Shown here in pieces: positions 18,977 to 27,494 of a stretch of DNA of 64,000 nt. This DNA comes from Flavobacteriales bacterium (GTDB lineage Bacteria; Bacteroidota; Bacteroidia; Flavobacteriales_F; PHOS-HE28), in contig JAIOIH010000062.1 in the NCBI GenBank assembly GCA_019912395.1, positions 124,001-188,000 on the forward strand, read 5' to 3'. The translations under genes were made by a program, and so were the position numbers. A model generated the notes under the pieces. That model had not been told where the DNA came from, did no database searches, and saw nothing but the letters and a program-made list of their open reading frames with translations. The first letter of the stretch is position 1; the number at the start of each line of letters is the position of its first letter.

Positions 18977-19183
18977 ATGAACAAACGCAGGATAATCGGA
19001 TACGTCCTTTGGCTCTTGGCCTTCCTCATCCCGTTCCAACCCGCTCTGCTGAGCACCGAGGACGTGAGCAACGTCACCGGCCTGATCAACTTCATTGTAT
19101 TGGTGGTCCTCGCCTTCACGGGCTACATACTCATTGACGGGGCCGACGCGAGCGAAAAAACCAAGGCCGAGCACGGGCATTGA
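18977..19183 (+). CDS. Small two-TM hypothetical membrane protein
   Basis: 68 aa with two hydrophobic segments; TACTTTG box upstream. Confidence 0.55.
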   Translation: MNKRRIIGYVLWLLAFLIPFQPALLSTEDVSNVTGLINFIVLVVLAFTGYILIDGADASEKTKAEHGH

Positions 19184-19230
19184 GCTTCCTGTTCCCTGGT
19201 CAAGTTGTCCATTTGGACGGGCGGTTGGGC

Positions 19231-20181
19231 CTACCCCGCACCCTCCAGTGCCTTCCGTCGTGCCTTTGCCTTGGGGTCGTACACGGTGAACACACGTGAG
19301 ATATTGAAGCCGAAGTGAATGTCGCCGTCGAAGAAATCGCCGGTCGTCTCGGTGATGAAGGCCCTTTCGAACATGCCGGTACTGTTGGTGAACTGAAGCT
19401 GGAAGACATGTCCTCCGGTCTCTATGTCAACACCCACCGCCACTGAATTGTGGAAGGGGCCACGGGGCCCTTGATCGGGCAACACATAGAAGTACTCCCC
19501 GGTAATGGCCACTCGCTTATTCACCTTTACCCGGCCGGCGACTCCCACGTTAATGAGGTCATTGTGTTCGGCTTCCGTGGCCACGAGGTTGCGATGGACC
19601 ACGCCTGGGGTAATTTGCAGACTGATGCCTTCGGAAAATTTGCGACCGATAACTGCTTGAAAATTGTACGAGAGGCGATGGGTGAGATAATCTTCACGGT
19701 CCTCGCCGTACCAGGGCAGCTGTTCCGTCCTGAGCGTGGTAATGGAGGTTGAGGCGACGAGGGAAAGGGTCAACGGCATGGAGCAACCCGCATCACACTG
19801 CCGGAGCAGCTTGAACTTCAACAGGCCATCCACTGTTTTTTGGTAGCTGCTGCGCCCGATGCCCACCATCAGCCGATCCGTAATTCCATAGTCGAGGCCC
19901 AGTCGGATCGTCGCTTGGTCCAGACCGAAGAAATCATCGATACCGCCGTTGACGAAACCCATGCGATGGCTGATCCGGAAATCCAGCACGCCGTGCGCCA
20001 CGTTCTCCAGGCTATGGCCATTGATCACGCGTGTCCCCTTGAAACTGGCACCGGCATAACTCTTGACCGCGACATCCTCGCCGAGCAGGTCCAACAGATC
20101 CTCTTGCGCGAGCACTGGCACGCCAAACAGGAGAAGGACGGCGGCAAGCGTGTACTTGTACATCCATTCGATGCCCATCAA
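19231..20181 (-). CDS. DUF5777 family beta-barrel protein
   Basis: Signal peptide; KGTRVINGHSLENVAHGVLDFRISHRMGFVNGGIDDFFGLDQATIRLGLDYGI. Confidence 0.85.
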   Translation of the reverse strand: MMGIEWMYKYTLAAVLLLFGVPVLAQEDLLDLLGEDVAVKSYAGASFKGTRVINGHSLENVAHGVLDFRISHRMGFVNGGIDDFFGLDQATIRLGLDYGITDRLMVGIGRSSYQKTVDGLLKFKLLRQCDAGCSMPLTLSLVASTSITTLRTEQLPWYGEDREDYLTHRLSYNFQAVIGRKFSEGISLQITPGVVHRNLVATEAEHNDLINVGVAGRVKVNKRVAITGEYFYVLPDQGPRGPFHNSVAVGVDIETGGHVFQLQFTNSTGMFERAFITETTGDFFDGDIHFGFNISRVFTVYDPKAKARRKALEGAG

Positions 20182-20735
20182 AGTTTCGCGTACTTGCAGT
20201 CCACTGAGATCTTGATGCTCTCGGCGATCTTGGCCCGTACCACGCCGGGCACCTCAATATCGTGATCCTCCGGCTTCACATGGAATTCACACCCGGCCGT
20301 GATCGATCCGTTCGGCGCAACTACCAGTTCAGCCTTGGTGCTCAACGGCTTTTCCACTCCATGAATAGTGAGTGTTCCCTCCACGCCGACTTCATACGTA
20401 CCGGTCTTGGTCAGGTCATCACCATCCTTCGGGACCAAATGCCCCTTGAAAAGCGCCTTCGGATAGGTACTGCTCTCCATATAGTTCTCGTTGAAGTGTT
20501 CTTGCATCAATGCCTTTTCGAACTCGAAGGACTTAATGAGCACGGAGAATTGGATCTCGCCTGTTGCCGGCACAAGGACACTGGCGACCCTGTGCGTCAC
20601 TGCGGTAATGTCCTCCAGTGGGGCGTGTGAAAAGAAGGTGATGATACCATCACGGGTACCGAATTTGTCCTGCGCGTGGACGAAGCTGGGCAGGATCGCC
20701 AGTGCGAAGAGAAGGATCAGTTGGTTGGTTTTCAT
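20178..20735 (-). CDS. YceI family protein (copy 1)
   Basis: Signal peptide MKTNQLILLFALAILPSFVHA; MQEHFNENYMESSTYPKALFKGHL; overlaps the DUF5777 start. Confidence 0.92.
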   Translation of the reverse strand: MKTNQLILLFALAILPSFVHAQDKFGTRDGIITFFSHAPLEDITAVTHRVASVLVPATGEIQFSVLIKSFEFEKALMQEHFNENYMESSTYPKALFKGHLVPKDGDDLTKTGTYEVGVEGTLTIHGVEKPLSTKAELVVAPNGSITAGCEFHVKPEDHDIEVPGVVRAKIAESIKISVDCKYAKL

Positions 20736-20746
20736 CGTTGTTCGTT

Positions 20747-21175
20747 TTATCGTTGATCTGGATCTCGAGTTCCGGTGAGTGCACATCGCTGCAGGAGGAC
20801 ATCCAGGTTGAATCCGGCGCAGAAGCCCTTGATCACCACCTCACTGCCCACTGCCAAGCCATCCGTCGCGTCAGGGAATTCACACACGACGGCTCCAAGC
20901 GGATCGCCGGTTTCGAGGAGCACGCTCATTCGGCCATCCGAGGCCCGGGTAATGTCCCGCACAACACCCGTCACTTCGATGACCTTGTCATTGTATGCCG
21001 TGCCCGCTGCGACCTCGTCCGCTTCGAAGGCATTAAAAAGCGCGTCGGCTTGGACCCTTATGTCCACGTTCATCCCGGAGGCATTAGGCACTTCGGCATT
21101 GTACATGCGCACCCCCATGTACGCCGCAACGACGACAATGATGATGGCGATGAGGAGGAGGGCTTTCTTGTTCAT
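20747..21175 (-). CDS. OB-fold (tRNA_anti-like) membrane-anchored protein
   Basis: N-terminal TM; NAFEADEVAAGTAYNDKVIEVTGVVRDI...GDPLGAVVCEF. Confidence 0.75.
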   Translation of the reverse strand: MNKKALLLIAIIIVVVAAYMGVRMYNAEVPNASGMNVDIRVQADALFNAFEADEVAAGTAYNDKVIEVTGVVRDITRASDGRMSVLLETGDPLGAVVCEFPDATDGLAVGSEVVIKGFCAGFNLDVLLQRCALTGTRDPDQR

Positions 21176-21180
21176 GGTGG

Positions 21181-21555
21181 TCAGTTTTGCTGCGCACCGC
21201 CGTTCACCCACACCGTGATCTTGGCGATCTCACAATCAGTTAGCTTTCCATTCGGAGGCATGTATGCCGCGCCGCCGGTTTGCTGGACCGCCTGAAGCAA
21301 TGCACCATTCGTAACCTGGGATTGAAGGCCACTGAACGTGGTAAAATCCCCCGTACCGGTACCTCCCTGGACATGGCACCCGGAAATGGTGCAGTTCCCT
21401 TCAATGATCGGACGGACGGAATTGGCGTATCCCGTGGCGGTGGTATCGCAGAAGTTCATTGGGTACAGGTCCTCCTCAATATCATAGTAGCAACCCGTGC
21501 AGAGGGAGGTCATGGCTATCGCACCAATGCAGAAGATGAGCGTACCCCGGTCCAT
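21181..21555 (-). CDS. Cytochrome-c-like lipoprotein with CX4CH motif
   Basis: Lipobox LCTGCYYD; VRPIIEGNCTISGCHVQGG; YMPPNGKLTDCEIAKITVWVNGGA. Confidence 0.75.
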   Translation of the reverse strand: MDRGTLIFCIGAIAMTSLCTGCYYDIEEDLYPMNFCDTTATGYANSVRPIIEGNCTISGCHVQGGTGTGDFTTFSGLQSQVTNGALLQAVQQTGGAAYMPPNGKLTDCEIAKITVWVNGGAQQN

Positions 21556-21562
21556 TTACGGT

Positions 21563-22348
21563 TCAATTTTGCGGTGCTCCATCCTGTATCCAGATCAGGA
21601 ATTGATCGATCCGGCAATCCGGCAACATGGGGCCGGAGGGTGGCATGAAGGGAGACGGTGGCTGATGCTGGATCGCACCCGCCAATCGACCGTCCACTGC
21701 GACTTCATGAAGGTCCGACCAAGTGGAAAAATCGAGGTCGCCTTGTGGAGTTCCTCCGCTATGGCATCCTTGGCATCGGGCTTGGACCAGTGGGGCTATC
21801 GTGCCGGAGTACGTGACGTTCGTGGTATCACATCCACTGGAGCAGGAATTGTTCTGGGCACCTTGCTGGATCCATTGGCCGATCAAGGCGATCTGGGCAG
21901 CGGTCAATGGTGCTTGTGGCGGTTGTGGCATGATCTTGTCCGGATCATCATCGTTGATGGCCTCCCAGAGGTCTCCATCCTGTACGATCCCGCTCTGCAT
22001 CAAGGAGGCATAGCTGGTGATCTGAATGTCGTCGTTATCGTTCGTGGCCGTATTGTGGCACCCGGGCACCGCGCAGTTGGAGATCAGCAAGGGAAGGATC
22101 TGCTGCTCGAAATAGACAATGCTCGGATTGCAGGTGTCCACCGGTTCGGGATCCGTTCCTCCTCCTCCCCCCGTCCCTTGTCCGCTTGGGTCCATCGGAT
22201 CGATCAAGGGTTCATGCTTGCAGGCGGGAATGGAAAAAACAACACAAGCGGCGAAGGCCAGAAATAGGCCAGTTGCCACTTTGCGATCATATCGGGCTGT
22301 GTGGATCGGCTGACGCATGGGTTGGCTCACCGGTGGTCTGATCGGCAA
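21563..22348 (-). CDS. Cytochrome-c-like lipoprotein with one CX4CH and one CXXCH motif
   Basis: SIPACKHEP lipobox; LPLLISNCAVPGCHN and LVQARCQGCHSGG; IGQWIQQGAQNNS; exact start uncertain. Confidence 0.78.
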   Translation of the reverse strand: MPIRPPVSQPMRQPIHTARYDRKVATGLFLAFAACVVFSIPACKHEPLIDPMDPSGQGTGGGGGTDPEPVDTCNPSIVYFEQQILPLLISNCAVPGCHNTATNDNDDIQITSYASLMQSGIVQDGDLWEAINDDDPDKIMPQPPQAPLTAAQIALIGQWIQQGAQNNSCSSGCDTTNVTYSGTIAPLVQARCQGCHSGGTPQGDLDFSTWSDLHEVAVDGRLAGAIQHQPPSPFMPPSGPMLPDCRIDQFLIWIQDGAPQN

Positions 22349-22433
22349 GTGGTACGAAGATGGAGCAACACTGCGGGAATAACAGCGCCGGATGCGATAG
22401 ACCGGGAAAAATGGGCGATGAAACCGGAAGTGC

Positions 22434-22658
22434 TCATTCGATCAAGGCGCTTTGTCCATTTTCGAGCTTGCGAAGCTCCGTAATGCATACGACCAATTGG
22501 ATGGCATCCAAATGGTTGTGGTACTTCGATCCTCGGTTGAATTGTAGAATACGCCCCAGAAGCAGCTTGTGGTCAAGTCTCAAGAGCAGGGCCAGGTCCT
22601 TCCTGTCCAGCGCGTCGAGCGGTGAGTGCTCCTTGGCTCTATTTCCGTCCGTGGTCAT
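22434..22658 (-). CDS. Small hypothetical protein
   Basis: MTTDGNRAKEHSPLDALDRKDLALLLRLDHKLLLG...; plausible composition and same strand as its neighbours; no family recognised. Confidence 0.35.
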   Translation of the reverse strand: MTTDGNRAKEHSPLDALDRKDLALLLRLDHKLLLGRILQFNRGSKYHNHLDAIQLVVCITELRKLENGQSALIE

Positions 22659-22757
22659 GATGCACCCGTGTCTTTCATCCACAAAGGAGGTTCATGGCCG
22701 GGCCAGCATGAAACCAATGTGGATGAAAACGGAAGTTCGGATGATGGACCGGACACC

Positions 22758-23513
22758 CTATCCACCAAGCCAGTTCTTGAATGCTGCGGACCGTTCACTG
22801 CTCACCACCGCATCATTCGTAAATGGCGGTTCGAGGACCACCTTCACCCGGCTTTTGCTATAGGCCAGCATCTCCTTGATGCTTTGGAACTGCACGATCA
22901 GTTGCCGATTGAGGCGGAAGAACTTCTCAGGGTCCAGTTGCTTTTCAAGACGGTCCAAGCTCTCGTCCAAGGGCAGGTCCCTGCCTTCCAAAGTGCGCAG
23001 AAAGGTGTTCTTGCTTTGCGAATAGATGTAGGCAATGTCCTTGGGTTCCACGACGCGCAACTTATCGCCGAAGCGGATGAGGAAACGCTTCACCGGAGTG
23101 ATGGACCGCTGCCCCGTTCGATCGACTCCTTGGCCGAATTGGGATAGGTTCCGTACAGCCCGCAGGTCCCGGGCACGTGCCAAGGCGGTCGCCAGTTCCT
23201 CGCGCTTGATCGGCTTCAACAAATAGTCCAGCGCATTCACCCGAAATGCCCGTAGCGCATGCTCGTCGTACGCGGTCACGAAGATCACGGGGCATTCCAC
23301 TTCCACGGAATTGAACACCTCGAAGCTGTCCCCGTCGGCCAAACGGACGTCCATGAAGGTGAGATCGGGCATTTCCTTGGTCCGGAACCAGGCAACCGCC
23401 ATTTCCACCGAGGGCAGGTCCGCGAGCACTTCGATGCCCGGATCCAGGTCCAGCAGCATTTTCCGCATGCGCTTCACAGCGGCAGCCTCGTCCTCTATGA
23501 TCAACACCCTCAT
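22758..23513 (-). CDS. LytTR-family response regulator
   Basis: MRVLIIEDEAAAVKRMRKML receiver; FMDVRLADGDSFEVF; LytTR domain RFLIRFGDKLRVVEPKDIAYIYSQSKNTFLRT. Confidence 0.95.
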   Translation of the reverse strand: MRVLIIEDEAAAVKRMRKMLLDLDPGIEVLADLPSVEMAVAWFRTKEMPDLTFMDVRLADGDSFEVFNSVEVECPVIFVTAYDEHALRAFRVNALDYLLKPIKREELATALARARDLRAVRNLSQFGQGVDRTGQRSITPVKRFLIRFGDKLRVVEPKDIAYIYSQSKNTFLRTLEGRDLPLDESLDRLEKQLDPEKFFRLNRQLIVQFQSIKEMLAYSKSRVKVVLEPPFTNDAVVSSERSAAFKNWLGG

Positions 23514-26332
23514 GTTCCGGTCGGCACCAAAGGTATCCGCACTACAAAGTTGGTTTCCGTTCGCTCCACTTCCACCGGGCGCGGGCTCAATGCCGCATAC
23601 CGCTTTCGGATGCTGTCCAGCCCGAAACCGGTGGAGCGTGCCGGGGAGCGCCTTGGCCGCAAGGAATTGGCGACCACGAGAAAACCTGCCGTGGAGGATA
23701 TTGATATGCGGACCGGCGCTTCGATGGTGGCCACATTGTGCTTGATCGCATTCTCCACCAAAAGCTGCAACGTCAACGGAACCACGCTCATCCGCTGGTC
23801 CACCTCCGGAACGGAGACCTCCAGGGTGATGGCTTCGCCGAAACGCCGTTGCTCCAATCCGAAATAGGTCCGGACCAATCGGAGCTCATCAGCCAGCGGG
23901 ATGAAGGTCTTATCACGCACTTGGAGGATGTTCCGAAAGAACATGCTCAAGTCTTCCACCTGTCGTACGGCCTTGTCCGGTTCAGACTCGATCAACTCCA
24001 TCAACGTATTGAAGCTGTTGAAGAGAAAATGCGGGTCGACCTGGCTGCGCAGTGCTTCCAGCTGGAACCGGACCTGCTCCTGCTCCATCCGCTGCCGAAA
24101 GCGCAACCGTTGATCGCGTGTCCGGACCGCCCAGATCGTGAGCAGGATGAACAGGGACACGGCCAAGGTGATCGCCCACCAGGTAAGCCACCATGGCGGG
24201 TCCACCTGGATCCGCATGCTCGTCCATTCCGCGCCGGTGGCATCCTCGCCAAGGAATGCCCTCACTTGGAAGGTGTACCTACCGGGTGCTAGCGCAGGAT
24301 AGCTCACTTCCCGCTCACGCGTGCGCACGGTCCGGTCATTCAAGCCGGAAAGGCGGAATTCGAACCGCACCGCACCGGGGTCGGCGTAATAGGGCGCGGT
24401 GAACCTGAACGAGATCCCATTGCGGTCGTGCGTGGTCCTCCATTCGGCCCGAATTGGAACATGTGTGGAACCGACCAGGACGTCGGTGATCACGGTGGAC
24501 AGCTTGGGGGCATACCAGTGGTCCAATGCGTGCATGCGCACCAGACCCTTGTTGCAAGCCAGCCATAGCGCACCTTCCGGGCTTTGGCACACGGCGTTCA
24601 GCTCGGCCTGCAGGTCTTCCAAGCCAGACCGCGAGGTAAGGTCCGTCCAACGTCCCGTCGACGGATCGTACGCATCGCACCCTGCACTGCTGAACACCAG
24701 GACACGATGGGCCACCGTGGCCAATGCAAAGACGTCCCCATTGAACATCGGCAGTTCGCTTCCAGTACACGCCATTGTACTGTCACCAACCCGGCACAGA
24801 CCCGAACTGGGACCGATGGCCCAAACAGTACCGCCGCTATCACGAGCGAGTGAATAATAGGTGCGGGGACCAGTGGTGGAGACAGGCACCGTTCGTTGAC
24901 CATCGAGCCGTACCACACCATTACCATCCGTTGCCCCTAGTACCGATCCATCCGGCAAGGGCAGTACCATGTACATGAAGCCGGCGCCTGGAGCTTCGTA
25001 ATGTTCCACATGGCCATTGCCAACGCTGAACATGCCCGAAAGCGTGGCGGTCCAAACCATTCCACCGCCTGCACGCACGGAGAGGACGTTGGGGTCGATG
25101 GCACCATGGACGTCATCCAAATGGTCGATGCTCCCATCCGGATGAACGGCGAACAGGCCGCTCCCGAATGTTGCGGCCCAGATGGTGCCGTCGCCGGATG
25201 CGTCCAGGGATACGATCGGCGTTCGGGGGTCCACCTGCAAAGGGACCTTCATGAGTCGGGCATCACCCCTGAACGCAGTGGGATGCGAATACAGGCCATC
25301 CGCTGTGGCGAACCAGACCTTGCCGCGGTCGATGCATAGGGCAGTAATCTGCTTCAGATCCACCCCCTCGTGATCGGGGATGATCAACACGGCGGGATCT
25401 GATCGGTACAGCCGGTCACTACCGTCACACCACCAAATGGCACCATCGCGGTCCGCCATCAGGTCGAGAGCGGGGCGCGCGTCAGGTAGTGCAGCGGCCG
25501 ACGGGAAATAGGCATGATTCCGCTCGCCTTGGTCGAAGAGCAACGTGCCGTTCATTGATCCCGCTATCCAGATCATGCCGTCCAACTCCATTATTCCCTC
25601 TACGGGACCTTGGCAGGCAGCGGCGCCGATATGGTCCGTTGTACGGGCGTGGCCCAGCCTCCAGAGAAATGCCCCCCCACGGTCCGTTCCCGCCCACACG
25701 CCGCCGTCCAAAGTGGCGGTGACCGACAGCACCAGATTGTCCGGTGCTCCTTGCTCTTCACTGAACACGGCTTGCACCTTTCCCTCGGTGCATACGGCCA
25801 GTCCTTGGTCCGTGGCCACCACCACACTGCCATTCGGGAGCAGGCACAGGTCATTGACGTGGTCATCCGGCAGGCCTTCGACCATGGAAGGCCCGGATAC
25901 TCCCCTGATCGATGCTACAAGCACTCCCGCCCCGTAGGTGCCCACATAGATCCTGCCATGCCCGTCCACGGCCATTGCCCGGACCGGAGATCGCTGCAAT
26001 ACCGTGTCCAGTAAGATCGTGTCGCACCGATTCCGGGCACAATACAACACGGCACCGGTGCTCAACGCAACGATCACTCCGGTATCAACCGGTGCCAAGG
26101 CGGTGACTCGCGCCACTCCAAGGTTCAACACCACATCCACCCGGTCCCCATCCAGCCGTAGCAAACCACGGTCACTGCCAGCCCAGATCATCCCGTCACT
26201 GTCCTGCACAATTGAGGAAATGGCAGGTCTCTGCTGACCGACCCGGACATCCATCACCCGGGTAAAGGGGAACTGGGCAAAGGTGCCGTTCACGAAGGCC
26301 AGAGCGAGCATTCCAAGCAGGGCCCGGCTCAT
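23510..26332 (-). CDS. Sensor histidine kinase, two-component propeller + Y_Y_Y + LytS-type His kinase
   Basis: N-terminal beta-propeller repeats, LSGLNDRTVRTREREVSYPALAPGRYTFQVRA, TM, VDPHFLFNSFNTLMELIESEPDKAVRQVEDLSMFFR. Confidence 0.95.
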   Translation of the reverse strand: MSRALLGMLALAFVNGTFAQFPFTRVMDVRVGQQRPAISSIVQDSDGMIWAGSDRGLLRLDGDRVDVVLNLGVARVTALAPVDTGVIVALSTGAVLYCARNRCDTILLDTVLQRSPVRAMAVDGHGRIYVGTYGAGVLVASIRGVSGPSMVEGLPDDHVNDLCLLPNGSVVVATDQGLAVCTEGKVQAVFSEEQGAPDNLVLSVTATLDGGVWAGTDRGGAFLWRLGHARTTDHIGAAACQGPVEGIMELDGMIWIAGSMNGTLLFDQGERNHAYFPSAAALPDARPALDLMADRDGAIWWCDGSDRLYRSDPAVLIIPDHEGVDLKQITALCIDRGKVWFATADGLYSHPTAFRGDARLMKVPLQVDPRTPIVSLDASGDGTIWAATFGSGLFAVHPDGSIDHLDDVHGAIDPNVLSVRAGGGMVWTATLSGMFSVGNGHVEHYEAPGAGFMYMVLPLPDGSVLGATDGNGVVRLDGQRTVPVSTTGPRTYYSLARDSGGTVWAIGPSSGLCRVGDSTMACTGSELPMFNGDVFALATVAHRVLVFSSAGCDAYDPSTGRWTDLTSRSGLEDLQAELNAVCQSPEGALWLACNKGLVRMHALDHWYAPKLSTVITDVLVGSTHVPIRAEWRTTHDRNGISFRFTAPYYADPGAVRFEFRLSGLNDRTVRTREREVSYPALAPGRYTFQVRAFLGEDATGAEWTSMRIQVDPPWWLTWWAITLAVSLFILLTIWAVRTRDQRLRFRQRMEQEQVRFQLEALRSQVDPHFLFNSFNTLMELIESEPDKAVRQVEDLSMFFRNILQVRDKTFIPLADELRLVRTYFGLEQRRFGEAITLEVSVPEVDQRMSVVPLTLQLLVENAIKHNVATIEAPVRISISSTAGFLVVANSLRPRRSPARSTGFGLDSIRKRYAALSPRPVEVERTETNFVVRIPLVPTGT

Positions 26333-26904
26333 TTGCCCTTGTCATTCTTGAAGAGCACGTCCACCTTCACCTTGATCACGGCAGCGATCTTCTGTTGCAC
26401 GATCCGGGGGATGCGAATGCCGTGATCGGCCACGGCCACATCGAATGCGGCGGTGACCCGCACACCTTCAGGGGCCACCACCACGGTGCACGGTACCACT
26501 CGTTCCTGCTCAATGCCGTGGATCTTCAGCGTTCCCTTGGCACGGACCGAGTACGTACCCGGCTGTGTGAGGTCAACACCTTCGATGATACGACCGGCAA
26601 ACGTGGCTGCTGGCCAATCGCTTGATTCCATGTAGTTCTCATTGAAGTGCTCCCGCTGCATCGGCGAGTTGAACCCCTCAAAACCGGAAATAGGCACCTG
26701 CACGGCGAACGTGCGTGCTGCGGGATCCACCAATCCGGTACAATTGGTATTCGATGCGGTGATGTGCTCCAAGGGTGCTTCGCTCAGAAAGGTCACCTCG
26801 GAACGGTCCAGCCGCAGAAGGACACGTTCCTGTGCGCACAGGTCCGGCGATTGGATAAGGACCGTTAGGAGGGAAAGCCATGTGATCAGGTGTCCTCTCC
26901 TCAT
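26329..26904 (-). CDS. YceI family protein (copy 2)
   Basis: MQREHFNENYMESSDWPAATFAGRI; overlaps the kinase start by 4 nt; internal ATG at 26904 used because the longer ORF runs antisense through the tRNA. Confidence 0.9.
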   Translation of the reverse strand: MRRGHLITWLSLLTVLIQSPDLCAQERVLLRLDRSEVTFLSEAPLEHITASNTNCTGLVDPAARTFAVQVPISGFEGFNSPMQREHFNENYMESSDWPAATFAGRIIEGVDLTQPGTYSVRAKGTLKIHGIEQERVVPCTVVVAPEGVRVTAAFDVAVADHGIRIPRIVQQKIAAVIKVKVDVLFKNDKGK

Positions 26905-27050
26905 GGGTTCATCATTTTCGTCTACGTACTGAGCGAATGAAATAGCTGTTCGTTCCAACAAACTTCGCACTTCCTGGTTGAAACCGTTCCGGTATTCGAG
27001 CAAACGCCATACCGGCGAGGAAAGAAATGGGCCATGGGCACGACCTCCGC

Positions 27051-27058
27051 TATATTTG
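27051..27058 (+). promoter_or_regulatory. Bacteroidota-type -7 box (TAnnTTTG) upstream of tRNA-Ser
   Basis: TATATTTG, about 47 nt upstream of the mature tRNA 5' end. Confidence 0.55.
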
Positions 27059-27104
27059 CCGCCTTCATTCCGCAGTTGAGCCTTTCTCGCCGTAATGAAT
27101 TCCC

Positions 27105-27191
27105 GGAGAGGTGCCAGAGTGGTCGATCGGGTCTGTCTCGAAAACAGAAGTGCCCGCAAGGGTACCGGGGGTTCGAATCCCTCCCTCTCCG
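27105..27191 (+). tRNA. tRNA-Ser(CGA)
   Basis: Acceptor GGAGAGG/CCTCTCC, anticodon stem-loop TCTGT-CTCGAAA-ACAGA (anticodon CGA), long variable arm, T-loop GTTCGAATC. Confidence 0.96.
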
Positions 27192-27335
27192 CCGATCGCC
27201 ACCCGCGAAGCGGGTGCATGAATGCCGAAGGCCGCGCCCAAGCTCGCTTGGGACAGCGTTCTTCGGCAATCATACGGGACCCGCGCAGCGGGTCGGCGAT
27301 CGAAGCCTCCCCCTCCGGGAAAGCGCGCCTCGCGC
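27176..27335 (+). repeat. tRNA-tail repeat unit 1 (tRNA 3' end + cloverleaf + CCT-loop hairpin)
   Basis: Starts with AATCCCTCCCTCTCCGCC (the tRNA 3' end itself); closing stem CGATCGCC/GGCGATCG (27193-27200/27295-27302); three internal arms; terminal hairpin GCGCG-CCT-CGCGC (27323-27335). Confidence 0.85.
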
Positions 27336-27494
27336 AATCCCTCCCTCTCCGCCAACGCTGCCCGCGAAGCGGGCGATGACTTCGGTGGACGTGTTGCCGA
27401 GCTTGCTCCAAGCAGCGGGGCCGCCGAGGTCATCAACGGCCGCGAAGCGGACGCAGCGTTGAAGCCTCCCCCTCCGGGAAAGCCCGCCTCGGGC
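27336..27494 (+). repeat. tRNA-tail repeat unit 2
   Basis: Starts with AATCCCTCCCTCTCCGCCA; closing stem CAACGCT/AGCGTTG (27353-27359/27455-27461); three arms in the same order; hairpin GCCCG-CCT-CGGGC (27482-27494). Confidence 0.85.
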
